A DNA stretch of 64,000 bases, from assembly GCF_025989125.1 (NCBI RefSeq), contig NZ_JAPDNR010000001.1:8501698-8565697 (forward strand), read 5' to 3'. The stretch's first letter is position 1, and every line of letters starts with the position of its first letter. Shown in pieces: positions 1 to 9,645 of this stretch. A program made the position numbers and the translations under genes. This stretch comes from Chitinophaga nivalis. Its GTDB lineage: Bacteria > Bacteroidota > Bacteroidia > Chitinophagales > Chitinophagaceae. The notes under the pieces are model-generated. The model worked only from the letters and a program-made list of their open reading frames with translations, was not told the origin of the DNA and did no database searches.

Positions 1-3
1 ATA

Positions 4-30
4 GTCCCGGTTGCCGAAGCGAACCGGGAC
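4..30 (-). terminator. hairpin downstream of tonB paralogue
   Basis: A 9-bp perfect inverted repeat (GTCCCGGTT / AACCGGGAC) lies just after the stop of the tonB gene that ends at 79. Any U-tract would lie outside the window, so its role as terminator is inferred. Confidence 0.5.
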
Positions 31-78
31 CTGCATCAGGATTAAACGGCGAAACTTTAGGGGATAGGTATAGGGAGA

Positions 79-924
79 TTATTCTCCCTGCAGATTAAAT
101 CTTATCGGGAGATTAAAAAACACAGCCACATTTTGTCCATTCTGGCGGCCGGGTCTCCATTTCGGCATACTGCGCACCACTCTGATCGCTTCTTCTTCCA
201 GGCCACCACCCTTTACCTGTCCCGTTGTTTTCACATCCGTAATACTACCATCCCGGTTCACAACAAACTGTACGAATACAGTACCACCAATACCGTTTTC
301 CTGTGCCATGCCCGGATACCGGGTGTTACGTCCCAAATATTTGCCTAACTCCAATTCACCACCGGGAAACTCCGGCATTATTTCCACAAAGGTTACGGGC
401 CTGGTATCATCTACTTTTGTTACCGGCGCAGTCACCACATCATGGCCGCCATGCACGGCCAGGTCACCATTTTCCACCCCGTTTATATCTCCCTCTGTAT
501 TTTCAAAACCAATGGCTTTACCCACTACATCTTTCATCTTGGGTGGTTCCTCGTCCGGCGACACGTTTTCGTCTGCCGTTACTACCGGTTTAGCAAAATC
601 AATGGTAGGCGCCTGCACCGGCGGTAACGCAGCAGTTTGTGGCGGAGGTGGTAATACCGGCTCTGGTTCCGGCGTTTTTATATCATCCAGCTGAATGATT
701 TTGTCGACGATGAATACAGGCCGCATGGTATTTTCTGCAGCCATCAGTTTATTATTCAGCACATAGCCACCTATGATGACCAATACGATGGAAGCGGTGC
801 CCATTATTGCATTCCGAACCCGTTTATCATAACGGCTGCGTAGTTCATAGGCCCCATAATCTTTATTCCTTCCTTCAAAGAGAATATCGAGGAAATCATT
901 CCTCCGGAGAGTAGTTGAGTCCAT
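79..924 (-). CDS. TonB-family energy transducer
   Basis: 281-residue TonB-type protein, which couples inner-membrane proton-motive force to outer-membrane TonB-dependent transporters. It has a Bacteroidota N-terminal cytoplasmic segment (FLDILFEGRNKDYGAYELR), one transmembrane helix (about residues 37-58), a Pro-rich periplasmic linker (PEPEPVLPPPPQ) and a C-terminal TonB domain (FPGGELEL, GTVFVQFVV, LPIRFNLQ). The start is placed at the MDSTTLRR Met, because the paralogue at 54425-55261 begins at the equivalent MDSAK. It is a solitary gene without exbB/exbD beside it. It lies downstream of the sulfatase-SusCD operon but a strong terminator separates them. Transport partners are unknown; a dedicated link to the neighbouring SusC is possible but unproven. 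Confidence 0.93.
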   Translation of the reverse strand: MDSTTLRRNDFLDILFEGRNKDYGAYELRSRYDKRVRNAIMGTASIVLVIIGGYVLNNKLMAAENTMRPVFIVDKIIQLDDIKTPEPEPVLPPPPQTAALPPVQAPTIDFAKPVVTADENVSPDEEPPKMKDVVGKAIGFENTEGDINGVENGDLAVHGGHDVVTAPVTKVDDTRPVTFVEIMPEFPGGELELGKYLGRNTRYPGMAQENGIGGTVFVQFVVNRDGSITDVKTTGQVKGGGLEEEAIRVVRSMPKWRPGRQNGQNVAVFFNLPIRFNLQGE

Positions 925-1042
925 AGCAATTTGTTTTTTAATTAGATGTTTATGGAAAATATTTTCCATAAACATTTCTCTTCTTTTTTTTCCGGGCTAT
1001 GGTTAACTAACGATCATGGGTATATGAAATCAACCGTATATA

Positions 1043-1075
1043 AAAAAGAAGTCCCGACACCTGGGTCGGGACTTG
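1043..1075 (-). terminator. intrinsic terminator of the sulfatase-SusCD operon
   Basis: On the minus strand the arms AAGTCCCGAC and GTCGGGACTT are followed by CTTTTTTATA, a good Rho-independent terminator shortly after the stop of the hydroxylase gene at 1156. Confidence 0.8.
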
Positions 1076-1155
1076 CTGGCACTGGGGACCTTACTTGAAA
1101 ACAAGTGGTTCCTTCAATATAGATTAGGCTTTCCGAAAAATGTTGATACGTATAT

Positions 1156-2061
1156 TTATACGGCTACTCCTTCCGGAGTAATATCTTCTGTCAGTATGCG
1201 GGTCACCGCCACAGGCTTCGCCGGCGTTTCCGCCAGTTCGCTGCCTTCCTTCCGTGATTTAAACACCGGGTAAAATAGCTGTGCATACCACTCCTCTTCC
1301 TGGTAATGTTCCAGGCCATATTGCTCCGGATATTTCCGGGTGATTTTAGCAGTACCGAAAATCACATCCCACAAGAAAAACATATTGCCATAGTTACCCT
1401 GATAATGTCCTACTCCATCGCGGTCGTGTGCCGCATGATGTGCATGATGGGTAGCCGGCAAAGAAATCGTACGTTCCAATACCCATGCTACCAGATGTAA
1501 CCATTTATGCTCATACAATGGCTTATCCCAACGGATACTGGAATGCGCCATGGTGGTAATCAGACCTTTGATACCTCTTACTACCAGCGCCGGCAATCCC
1601 AGGCCCAGGTAGGTTAAGGTGATGGTGGCATAAATCTGCGGAAACAATACGGTATATATAAAATTCTGGCGGCTGGCCATGGCCATTCCCATATACGGCG
1701 CAGAATGATGGGTACGGTGAAACTTCCATAACCAGGGCACTTCATGATGCAAACGATGATACCAATATTGGGTGAGGTCATCTGATACTGCCAGCAGCAG
1801 TATACCCCATCCCAACGGCACCCAGCTGAATACATTCCGCAACTGCGGTATTACATTCGGCAACAACGTCAGCGCAAACCACGACACTATAGCGGGCATG
1901 ACTAAACGCCCCAGTAATATCGATGCCAGGTCCACTGCTTTATCTGTTGCTTTCCAGTTCCGGTATAACCCGAAGGAAAATTCCAGTATCCCTGTCAATA
2001 ACAGGATAGCCGTTAATCCCCAGCCATTCAGATGTGTAAAAACAAGTTTAATCGTCTCCAT
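1156..2061 (-). CDS. Sterol desaturase / fatty acid hydroxylase family protein
   Basis: 301-residue multi-helix membrane protein with the three histidine clusters of the fatty-acid-hydroxylase superfamily (di-iron O2-dependent enzymes): HRLHH (residues 102-106), HRTHH (115-119) and HHAHH (about 205). Family members hydroxylate or desaturate sterols, fatty acids, carotenoids or ether lipids; the substrate here cannot be read from sequence. It is the last gene of the minus-strand operon, 34 nt after the 40-residue membrane peptide and before a strong terminator. Its position behind a sulfatase suggests, but does not prove, that the operon handles a sulfated lipid or sterol-like compound. Confidence 0.88.
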   Translation of the reverse strand: METIKLVFTHLNGWGLTAILLLTGILEFSFGLYRNWKATDKAVDLASILLGRLVMPAIVSWFALTLLPNVIPQLRNVFSWVPLGWGILLLAVSDDLTQYWYHRLHHEVPWLWKFHRTHHSAPYMGMAMASRQNFIYTVLFPQIYATITLTYLGLGLPALVVRGIKGLITTMAHSSIRWDKPLYEHKWLHLVAWVLERTISLPATHHAHHAAHDRDGVGHYQGNYGNMFFLWDVIFGTAKITRKYPEQYGLEHYQEEEWYAQLFYPVFKSRKEGSELAETPAKPVAVTRILTEDITPEGVAV

Positions 2062-2095
2062 AAAAATGATTATTTATATATTTTCACGGTCTTGT

Positions 2096-2218
2096 TTATG
2101 CATGATAAAATACTTTCAACAGCTGCAATGCCACCCACACAAACAGCAATGGTAACAGATAGAGTCCCACGCTGACAAAAAACTTCCTGATAAGTAACCA
2201 CAGATCCTGGCGTGTCAT
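2096..2218 (-). CDS. small membrane protein (40 aa), unrecognised
   Basis: A 40-codon ATG-to-TAA frame fills the gap between the sulfatase stop (2238) and the hydroxylase start (2061). It has a short charged N-terminus (MTRQDLWLLIRK) followed by one hydrophobic segment (VGLYLLPLLFVWVALQLL) and a short tail KVFYHA. The layout is that of a single-pass small membrane protein. Intergenic distances of 19 and 34 nt on the same strand fit an operon member. No family is recognised. It could be a partner of the adjacent membrane hydroxylase. Support rests on its fit in the gap, its amphipathic layout and its codon use; there is no strong ribosome binding site. Confidence 0.55.
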   Translation of the reverse strand: MTRQDLWLLIRKFFVSVGLYLLPLLFVWVALQLLKVFYHA

Positions 2219-2237
2219 ATATTTTTTTTAAGCGTGA

Positions 2238-3797
2238 TCAGATCGGGAAAGGATAAAGTGCCCCATCCACTTCCAATGCATAACTATATCTGTTGGGCCA
2301 GACTGGCTGTTTGACCTGGCTTTCCCATTTCGCCAGGTCAGCTTTCAGTGCAGCCAGCTTATCCGGATACGTTGCAGACAAATCTTTTTGTTCTGCGATA
2401 TCTTCTTTTACATTGTACAGAAAGGTCTGACGACTTCTTTCATTGACATATAATTTATAATCTCCTTTCAGTATGGCTTTTGAATAACCGCTACGCCAGT
2501 ATAATACTTCATGAGGCGCAGCTGTTTGCCGGGCGCCTACAAAAGGCAGCAGGTTTACGCCATCGTACACCCGTTCTTTAGGCAACGCAATGCCTGCGGC
2601 GGCGGCGGCAGTGGTGTAGATGTCCAGGTTGCTCACAGGCTGCCGGAACTCTTTTCCACCAGGCACTTTACCCGGATACACCACATAAAACGGGATACGG
2701 ATTCCGCCATCAAAATCGGAGAGTTTTCCACCTTTCAATGGTTTATTATCGGTAGCACGGGTGTAGGTAGCACCCCCATTATCGCTGGTAAAAAACAGGA
2801 TGGTTTCGTCTTCCAGGTGCAACGCTTTCAACTGTTGCCGGATACGGCCTACTGCTCTGTCGAGCGCTGTAATCATGCCGTAGTACACCCTTTTGGTCGT
2901 ATCCTTCACCTGCGGATACAAGTCAAAATCTTCCTGCTTTGCCTGGAACGGATCATGCGGTGCATTAAAAGGCAGGTATAATAAAAACGGCTGGTCTTTA
3001 TTGGCCGTAATATATTGGATGGCTTCATCCGCCAGTTTATCGGTCAGGTATTGCTGTTCATTTACATCTTCATTATTTCTCACCAGGCGGTTAGACCCGT
3101 TACGATGCCAGGCGGCCACTTCACTCATTGCCCAGGGCAGGTGCCAGTCTACCACACCCGGTGTTTTTTCAGGCGCATACATGGTTAAACCACTGTAGAA
3201 ACCATAGTGATAATCGAAGCCACGTTGCCGTGGATAATAGCCTTCTTTTTCCCCCAGGTGCCATTTACCGATAATGGCGGTTTTGTAGCCCTGATCGTGA
3301 AACAGCTGACCAAGTGATATTTCTGTAGCGGGCAGTCCTTTCGGCAGTTTCTCAAATTCCGCTTCACTGATATCCAGTTTTTCGATGGTACCATTCCTGT
3401 TCTGCAGGCGGGCAGCCAACGCCCGTTGCTGCGCGGCGGTTGTCTGTCCGCCATTCTGCGGCACCAGGTATTCAAAGCCGAAACGCTGCTGGTAACGGCC
3501 TGTCATCAATCCTGCCCGGGAAGGCGAGCAGATGGCAGCCGTACTGAAGGCATGGGTAAAACGGGTGCCTGCTTTACCCAACGCGTCTATATTCGGGGTT
3601 TTAATAACCTCATTGCCGTAAGCATGCAAGTCACTGTATCCCAGGTCATCAGCCAGTATCACAATTACATTGGGGCGTCTTTTCGGAGGTGTTTTTTTAT
3701 GCTCCGCCGGATTACTCCGTGTAGCCGCTGCCGTGATGAAACCAGTGGCCATCGTCAGCAACAATAAAGGTGTTTTAAAGGTAGCAAATGAAACCAT
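2238..3797 (-). CDS. Arylsulfatase-type sulfatase (formylglycine-dependent)
   Basis: 519-residue type I sulfatase that should hydrolyse a sulfate ester in the periplasm. After a signal peptide (residues about 1-25) comes the metal-binding start NVIVILADDLGYSD (Asp50, Asp51) and the signature C90-SPSR, whose Cys is converted to formylglycine; GKWHLG and the C-terminal DGGIRIPF region also fit the alkaline-phosphatase-superfamily fold. A GTG start at 3824 would overlap susD; the ATG at 3797, preceded by AAGGA and giving a cleaner signal peptide, is preferred. It follows the susD-like gene by 11 nt. Substrate is unknown; the SusCD neighbours suggest it acts on an imported sulfated molecule. Confidence 0.95.
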   Translation of the reverse strand: MVSFATFKTPLLLLTMATGFITAAATRSNPAEHKKTPPKRRPNVIVILADDLGYSDLHAYGNEVIKTPNIDALGKAGTRFTHAFSTAAICSPSRAGLMTGRYQQRFGFEYLVPQNGGQTTAAQQRALAARLQNRNGTIEKLDISEAEFEKLPKGLPATEISLGQLFHDQGYKTAIIGKWHLGEKEGYYPRQRGFDYHYGFYSGLTMYAPEKTPGVVDWHLPWAMSEVAAWHRNGSNRLVRNNEDVNEQQYLTDKLADEAIQYITANKDQPFLLYLPFNAPHDPFQAKQEDFDLYPQVKDTTKRVYYGMITALDRAVGRIRQQLKALHLEDETILFFTSDNGGATYTRATDNKPLKGGKLSDFDGGIRIPFYVVYPGKVPGGKEFRQPVSNLDIYTTAAAAAGIALPKERVYDGVNLLPFVGARQTAAPHEVLYWRSGYSKAILKGDYKLYVNERSRQTFLYNVKEDIAEQKDLSATYPDKLAALKADLAKWESQVKQPVWPNRYSYALEVDGALYPFPI

Positions 3798-3808
3798 CGT
3801 CCTTGATT

Positions 3809-5290
3809 TTATTGATCCCACCACAGGCGGGGAGTTTGGTAATTGGAACCGGCCGGTGTATGATTGTTCAGCGACTGCTCCGATTGCGGATATGGAAACC
3901 GCCGCGGAATAGCGCCATTCGGATTAAATCCATGGGTCGCATTACGTGCCGCCGGGATATCCGGATAACCTGTTCTTCTGTAATCCGTCCATGCTTCCGG
4001 CTGCAGAAACAAGGCGATATATTTCTGCGTGATCACAGTTTGCAGGTCTGTTGCCAGCGTACCGGTAAGCGTAGCTTTTGCCTGGATATAAGCCTGTTGC
4101 CGGGCAGGTGTGGCGAAAGTATCTTCCGCATTGGTGATGACCTTTTCAAAAGAAGCGCGGATCGCCTCTTTCAACGCTGATTGCGCCAAAGGATCTGCCG
4201 GATTGATCAACAACCGGGCTTCCGCTTCCAGGAACTTTGCCTCTGCAAAACTGAGCAGAATCACCGGCGAAGTAGCTGTGCCGAAATAAGATCCGATCAG
4301 GGAATAGGCGCCCGGCACCCCTGCTATGCCTCCTCTATAGGCAGGCGAACCTGCCGGAAACGGTGTGGCAAAATAAGCGCGACGCGGGTCGGGCAATGCA
4401 GCTGCCGGTTGCGTAGCTGTGTCTTTCACCCCGTTACCATTCAGCAGGTTGACGAAAGCGGCTCCCAGCCCTATCCACCCCGGCCGGGTCGTATTCTGTT
4501 GATAAAATGGATTGGCATTGGTGGCAGCGGAACCGAAATTCAGTACTGCATCCTGCCGGGTGGTAGCAATACCGCGCCAGCTGCCGTTGTTATATAGCGC
4601 AGCCAATACATTACCGGCTGCTTTTATTTTATCCTGTTTGCTGAGGTGTATGGCATACCGGGCTTTTAAGGTCCAGGCAGCCGCCACCCATTTTTTGGGG
4701 TCGCCGCTGAAGATGAGGTCATCGCTGGCAGGCAGCGCCCCCTGATTGCTGGCGGCAGGCTGTGATAACTCCTGTATAGCTGTATCCAGCTGCAGCTGCA
4801 AGGCCTGATAGATCTGCTCCTGCGGGTCATATACAGGAGCCGTTTGTGCTCTCAGCTGCAAAGCCTGAGCGTAGGGAATATCTCCGAAGAGATCCGTCAG
4901 TGTCCCAAATCCGTACGTCAGCAGGATCCGGGAGATGCCGGTGTAATAGGGTAGATTTTGTTGTTGTGCCTTCTGCTTTAACAGGTATAAATTTTCCAGG
5001 GAGTTGTAATAAAAATTAGTCCATACGGCATTAAATCTGCCGGGACCGGCCGTATAGTTATCATTGGCAGTGGCATCACCATTCGCGCCACTCGCCTGCT
5101 GTATCACTGTACTGGTTATCAGGCCGGCATCAACTCCCAAACTAAATGACAGCGCCACTTCAGCTCCACTCAGTAAAGAGCTGACTGGTGCGTCAGATGA
5201 AGCGTTTGGATTGATATTAGTATCCGCCAGCCTGCAACCGGAAATCAACAGCATCGTTAGTAACCATATTTTATATTGGCAATATCTCAT
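3809..5290 (-). CDS. SusD/RagB-family outer-membrane lipoprotein
   Basis: About 493 residues, of the SusD-like class that caps a SusC barrel and binds ligand at the cell surface. The start at 5290 gives a lipoprotein signal (WLLTMLLISGC). Helical TPR-like body features include ILLTYGFGTLTDLFGDIPYAQAL near residue 125, and the C-terminus ends in the family motif RRFPYPQSEQSLN. This matches the SusD-like_2 branch, often paired with shorter transport loci rather than the starch prototype. It sits 19 nt after susC and 11 nt before the sulfatase, so it is translated as part of the operon. The ligand is not identifiable from sequence. Confidence 0.93.
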   Translation of the reverse strand: MRYCQYKIWLLTMLLISGCRLADTNINPNASSDAPVSSLLSGAEVALSFSLGVDAGLITSTVIQQASGANGDATANDNYTAGPGRFNAVWTNFYYNSLENLYLLKQKAQQQNLPYYTGISRILLTYGFGTLTDLFGDIPYAQALQLRAQTAPVYDPQEQIYQALQLQLDTAIQELSQPAASNQGALPASDDLIFSGDPKKWVAAAWTLKARYAIHLSKQDKIKAAGNVLAALYNNGSWRGIATTRQDAVLNFGSAATNANPFYQQNTTRPGWIGLGAAFVNLLNGNGVKDTATQPAAALPDPRRAYFATPFPAGSPAYRGGIAGVPGAYSLIGSYFGTATSPVILLSFAEAKFLEAEARLLINPADPLAQSALKEAIRASFEKVITNAEDTFATPARQQAYIQAKATLTGTLATDLQTVITQKYIALFLQPEAWTDYRRTGYPDIPAARNATHGFNPNGAIPRRFPYPQSEQSLNNHTPAGSNYQTPRLWWDQ

Positions 5291-5309
5291 ATATCCGTTA
5301 CCGTTATCA

Positions 5310-8300
5310 TCAGAAAACAATATTTACTGCAGCGCCGTAGCTGCGTGTGTTGGGGGTCGTCCAGAAGTCTATCCCCGAAAAATTAGACAGCCCGTTACGC
5401 ATACCCAGGTCCGGATCGCTGCCGGAATAGTTGGTAGCCAGCAGGAAATTGCGGCCGGTAAGCGTAAGACTGGCTTTTTGTATATGTGCCGGGCGGGTCC
5501 ACCGTTCCGGCAACCGGTAAGTCAGGTTGATATCTTTCAGTTTTATCCAGTAGAGATTCTTTTCCACATACAGCCCGGGTATATCGAACGTACGGCGGTA
5601 CCAGTCCTGGCTTAATATAGCCGGAATAGTATTGGGGGTACCCTTGCTGGCAGTGATGCCTTCAAACACTGTGGTACTGCCCCGGTTTTCGGTAGACAGG
5701 TCTACGCCGTTAAATACCATCTGCAGCCGGGGGGCATTGAAAATATCGAATCCGTAGCGGGTATCCAGCAGGAAAGACAGCTGTACATTGCCCAGCTTGA
5801 ACTCATTCCGCCAGCCGGCATTGAATTTAGGATTGGGGTCACCGATACGGGTAAACGCCGTATTCACGATCGGATAACCATAATTGGGGTTGGCTTTACC
5901 ACCTGCGGTGGGGTTATCATCGATCAGCACTTCTCCTTGTTCATTTCGTTTCACATCCAGCCCGTAGAATACGCCGTAAGGCTGTCCTACCATGGCGCGG
6001 GCTTCCATCCATACGCCTCCCAGACTTACACTGTTTAAGCCTTCTGCGAGTGCGGCGATGTTGCTGATATTTTTAGCAAAGAATAAGGTCGTATTCCATT
6101 CAAAGTATTTGCGGCGAATCACCTCCTGCTGCAGACTGGCTTCAATACCGCGGTTGACAATGACGCCCGCATTGCGGAGATCATATAGCGCGCCCGTACT
6201 GGCTGGCAGGGATACCGGAATGATCTGGTCGCGGCTCGTATTGTGGTAATACACCGCATCCAGGATGGTTTTATTTTTGAAGAAATGCAGCTCCGTGCCT
6301 ACTTCCCAGGTCTGGATACGTTCCGGCTTCAATGCCGGATTACCCAGTACACCGGATAGCTCCCCTATCTGATTCCCTAAAGATAAACCCGGTTGATTAT
6401 TGAACGGGAAGCTGATACTACTTTGTATCCAGCCGGATAAACGGGTAGGGTTATAGTAGGTTTGTAAAGCATAGGGATCTGCATCATTACCTACTTCTGC
6501 GAAGGTAGCGCGTACCTTCCCGAAGTTGAGCACGCCCCAGTTCAGCGGGAGCGCTTCCGTAAACACCAGGCTGCTGCCTACAGAAGGATAAAAGAAGGCA
6601 TTACGGCCCTGCGGTAAGGTGGAAGTCCATTCGTTGCGGCCTGTCAGCTCCAGGAATAACCACTGTTTATAATCCAGTTTAATATCCCCGTAACCGGCTA
6701 CCAGCTTTCGCCGGATGGTCTGATTAAAGGTAAGAGAAGTGGCCGCATTGGCAATATTAAAATTGCCGGGCACATTCAATCCATCGCCGCGGGTATTTAC
6801 CTGGTTGCGCCAGGAGTTGTAGAAATTGTGTCCCAGTATAACGGTGAGGCCTATATTTTTTCCGAGCTGCCGTTGGGCAGACAGGATAAAGTCGGTATTA
6901 ATATCTCTTCTTCCGTAATTCACATCGTTGATAGTACCGGTAGCTACGCCGGAGGAACCTCTGCTGAAGCCGCCTTTACGGACATCCGTATAATTATCTA
7001 TACCGGCACGGAAAGTAGCTCTCAGCCAGCTGCGTAGTTCATAACTGGCTTCTGCGAAACCGATAAAGCGGTTGGTCTGGTCTTTTTGCGGATTCATGTT
7101 GAGCGACCAGTAAGGGTTATCCCACCCCCTGCCGTTGGCATAGGAGCGGGAATCACCCCAGGGTTTGGCAGTAGTAGGCGGCAGTTTGTACGCATCTTCC
7201 TGCCGCCAGGCATCGCTATGCCCGTTCGTGATGTCGAAGTTCGCCGGTGAGTTAATCAGGGAACGTACCACGTTGGTATTGAAGCCGCCCATGAGTGCAC
7301 GGTTATTGGCTCCGGATTGTACGTAGTTGATACCTCCTGTTATCTTCAGCCGGTCAGTTACTGCATAATCCACATTCAACCGCACCGTTTGCCGGTAGAA
7401 ATCGGTGGTGGGTATGATACCAGTCTGATAGAGATTTCCGTAGGATAAATAATATCCGGCGTTGCCGGTGTGGCCGTACGCGCTGATGTTATGGTCGCGT
7501 GTCCAGCCTTTCACAAAGAAGTTATCAATATTGTTGTACCGGTTCAATGGCTGGCCATTGGAAGCCGGATGGCTTTTTCCGACAATCTGTCCGTTTTTGT
7601 CGAACCGGCTGGGAATATTGCTATAGGTAAGGGTATCAATAAGGGCCCCCCAGTTCTCATCAGAACCAGGCAGGCCCGGTAATATGTAGGTTCCGTTCAA
7701 TCCATTGGTAAAGGTTTGCTGCCGGGGTTGTACCCGTCTGTTGCGTTCATCCATGGTGATGCTGCCGGTATAACTCACCTGCCATTTATCGTGGGTAAGC
7801 TGGCTGCCTCTTTTGGTACTGATAATCACGGCTCCGTTGGCAGCGCGGATGCCATACAGTGCAGCCGCAGCAGGGCCTTTTAATACAGTCAGGCTGGCTA
7901 CATCTTCACTGTTGATATCGATGGCCCTGTTGGAAGGAGTAGCCAGGGATAAAGCGTTGGTAATGTTACCGAGGATGTCCTGTACTGAGTTATCTACCGG
8001 TACGCCATCCAGGATGAATAAAGGGGCATTGTTGCCCAGCAGGGAGCTGTTGCCGCGGATACGTACGGAAGCAGAGCCACCGGGAGATCCGCCGCTGTTA
8101 CTGATTTGTACGCCTGGCACTTTGCCGCTGAGGGCTGCCACCACATTAGGTTCGCGGGAGTCTGTAAGGGTTTGGCCCTTTACTTCCCCTACACTATATC
8201 CTAAAGAGCGGGTAGTACTTTTGATACCTACTGCGGTTACTACTACTTCTGACAGTAACTGCCGGGTGCGCAGTGCAATTTCAGCCTGTACCTGTGTTTC

Positions 8301-8585
8301 ATAAATCTCCAGTTCGCGGGGTTGGTAACCAACAAAACCCACCAGTATTGTTTGAGGCAACGCGCCTTTGAACTGGAGTTTATAGTTCCCGTTTTCATCG
8401 GTAATTGTACCTCCACTACCGTTTTTGAAGCGGATGGTGGCGCCAATCAGCGGCTGATGTGTTTGCAGATCAATGATCTTTCCTTTCAGTAATACCTGTG
8501 CATACAAGCTATGGCTGACCAGTAGCAAAGGCAAAAGGCACAACAGCGTAATAATATTTCGTATATGTGTAAACGATAGATTCAT
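5310..8585 (-). CDS. SusC/RagA-family TonB-linked outer-membrane transporter
   Basis: 1091-residue TonB-dependent barrel. Signal peptide about 1-30 (ends SLYAQ), then a carboxypeptidase-regulatory-like domain (LIGATIRFKNGSGGTITDENG split over about 45-65), a TonB-box region near SEVVVTAVG, a plug domain with VRIRGNSSLLGNNAPLFILD, and a long beta-barrel ending in an aromatic residue (AVNIVF). The start at 8585 is preferred over upstream codons because it directly begins the signal peptide. Paired with the SusD gene 19 nt downstream. Energy would come from an ExbBD-TonB complex such as the one encoded at 54.4-57.5 kb. Confidence 0.95.
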   Translation of the reverse strand: MNLSFTHIRNIITLLCLLPLLLVSHSLYAQVLLKGKIIDLQTHQPLIGATIRFKNGSGGTITDENGNYKLQFKGALPQTILVGFVGYQPRELEIYETQVQAEIALRTRQLLSEVVVTAVGIKSTTRSLGYSVGEVKGQTLTDSREPNVVAALSGKVPGVQISNSGGSPGGSASVRIRGNSSLLGNNAPLFILDGVPVDNSVQDILGNITNALSLATPSNRAIDINSEDVASLTVLKGPAAAALYGIRAANGAVIISTKRGSQLTHDKWQVSYTGSITMDERNRRVQPRQQTFTNGLNGTYILPGLPGSDENWGALIDTLTYSNIPSRFDKNGQIVGKSHPASNGQPLNRYNNIDNFFVKGWTRDHNISAYGHTGNAGYYLSYGNLYQTGIIPTTDFYRQTVRLNVDYAVTDRLKITGGINYVQSGANNRALMGGFNTNVVRSLINSPANFDITNGHSDAWRQEDAYKLPPTTAKPWGDSRSYANGRGWDNPYWSLNMNPQKDQTNRFIGFAEASYELRSWLRATFRAGIDNYTDVRKGGFSRGSSGVATGTINDVNYGRRDINTDFILSAQRQLGKNIGLTVILGHNFYNSWRNQVNTRGDGLNVPGNFNIANAATSLTFNQTIRRKLVAGYGDIKLDYKQWLFLELTGRNEWTSTLPQGRNAFFYPSVGSSLVFTEALPLNWGVLNFGKVRATFAEVGNDADPYALQTYYNPTRLSGWIQSSISFPFNNQPGLSLGNQIGELSGVLGNPALKPERIQTWEVGTELHFFKNKTILDAVYYHNTSRDQIIPVSLPASTGALYDLRNAGVIVNRGIEASLQQEVIRRKYFEWNTTLFFAKNISNIAALAEGLNSVSLGGVWMEARAMVGQPYGVFYGLDVKRNEQGEVLIDDNPTAGGKANPNYGYPIVNTAFTRIGDPNPKFNAGWRNEFKLGNVQLSFLLDTRYGFDIFNAPRLQMVFNGVDLSTENRGSTTVFEGITASKGTPNTIPAILSQDWYRRTFDIPGLYVEKNLYWIKLKDINLTYRLPERWTRPAHIQKASLTLTGRNFLLATNYSGSDPDLGMRNGLSNFSGIDFWTTPNTRSYGAAVNIVF

Positions 8586-8700
8586 GGTACTTGCGTTTTC
8601 AGGCGTAAAGGCATTGCCGTTACCGGCAGCCATAGGGGTTTACGCTAAGGCGCAGTTATTTTTTGTGGTTACAATACAATACGCTCCGTCGGGTTCCGGA

Positions 8701-9606
8701 TTATTTCTTCGTGTCTCTGGCCAATGATTGGTCTTGTCTGAGGAAGCCATAGGCATGCAATTGCTGCTGCCCTTGCTCCACCACATATTGTATCCAGGCT
8801 TTCGCCGCCGGTTTGTTTTTTTCCAGCTGCCGGTCATAGATGAAGGTGATGCCTTCTACCGGAATAGCTGACGGGGGAGCCGTTTCCAGCCGCTGGATGA
8901 GCACATCCAGGTTATCATAGAAATTTTCTTCCGCATCCAGTTTTCCGTTGTCATTCAGGTCCAGTGGAATGATGGCAATGTTGCTGACTGGTTTGCGGCT
9001 GCGCAGGTCGTATATAAAACCAGGATTATTAAAAGAGATAGCCTGGGGATCTTCCTGTACGGCATGCAGCAGATGCAGGTCATCTCCCACTACACTTTTT
9101 CCTTTGATGGATTCAAAAGTGGCACCATAGAAGGAAGCAAATGTTACCGGTGCACAGGATTTTTCCAGCCTGTTGTATACCGTTACCGATGCTGTGGCAG
9201 CCGTATTTTTCTTCGCTGTTTCCTGGTCTTCAAAATAGAGGGAACGCAGGGTTTTCACTTTCAGGGGCTGACCGGCATATACATTTTTACTGTTGGCTAC
9301 CGGCAGCAGCGCATACCTGGCCACCTCTATATAAACATCCTGCTGGCGGCGGTTTTCCGGGGTAATGCGCTGTGCGGTAATATGGATATCGGCATGAGCG
9401 GCGGCGGCATCATGGGGGGCCACCAGCCGGATGGCGATACCCGGGTTGTCCTGCCGGAACAGGGTAATCCACTGCTGCACGAGGGGAAACGTAAAACGTG
9501 TACCCGTCACCGTTATAGAGTCCTTGACAGTGGTTGTGGCCTGCAATCGGAGAACCGGAACAGCCAGCAGTATGGTAATGGTTATATATCGGATGAATAA
9601 TTTCAT
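8701..9606 (-). CDS. PstS-like periplasmic substrate-binding protein
   Basis: 301-residue exported protein (signal peptide about 1-23) resembling phosphate-ABC-type binding proteins: TGTRFTFPLVQQWITLF at the start of the mature domain, DPQAISFNNPGFIYD in the middle and a C-terminal helix AAKAWIQYVVEQGQQQL. Residues 216-227 (DLNDNGKLDAEE) form a convincing EF-hand-type calcium loop, unusual for this family. First structural gene of the operon, 115 nt before susC. No ABC permease or ATPase is nearby, so it may work with the outer-membrane SusCD system or bind an oxyanion such as sulfate or phosphate. The start at 9606 is chosen because it opens the signal peptide. Confidence 0.8.
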   Translation of the reverse strand: MKLFIRYITITILLAVPVLRLQATTTVKDSITVTGTRFTFPLVQQWITLFRQDNPGIAIRLVAPHDAAAAHADIHITAQRITPENRRQQDVYIEVARYALLPVANSKNVYAGQPLKVKTLRSLYFEDQETAKKNTAATASVTVYNRLEKSCAPVTFASFYGATFESIKGKSVVGDDLHLLHAVQEDPQAISFNNPGFIYDLRSRKPVSNIAIIPLDLNDNGKLDAEENFYDNLDVLIQRLETAPPSAIPVEGITFIYDRQLEKNKPAAKAWIQYVVEQGQQQLHAYGFLRQDQSLARDTKK

Positions 9607-9645
9607 GATTAGATTTTTGGCAGAGGAAAGCAAAAAAAGAGTTTT

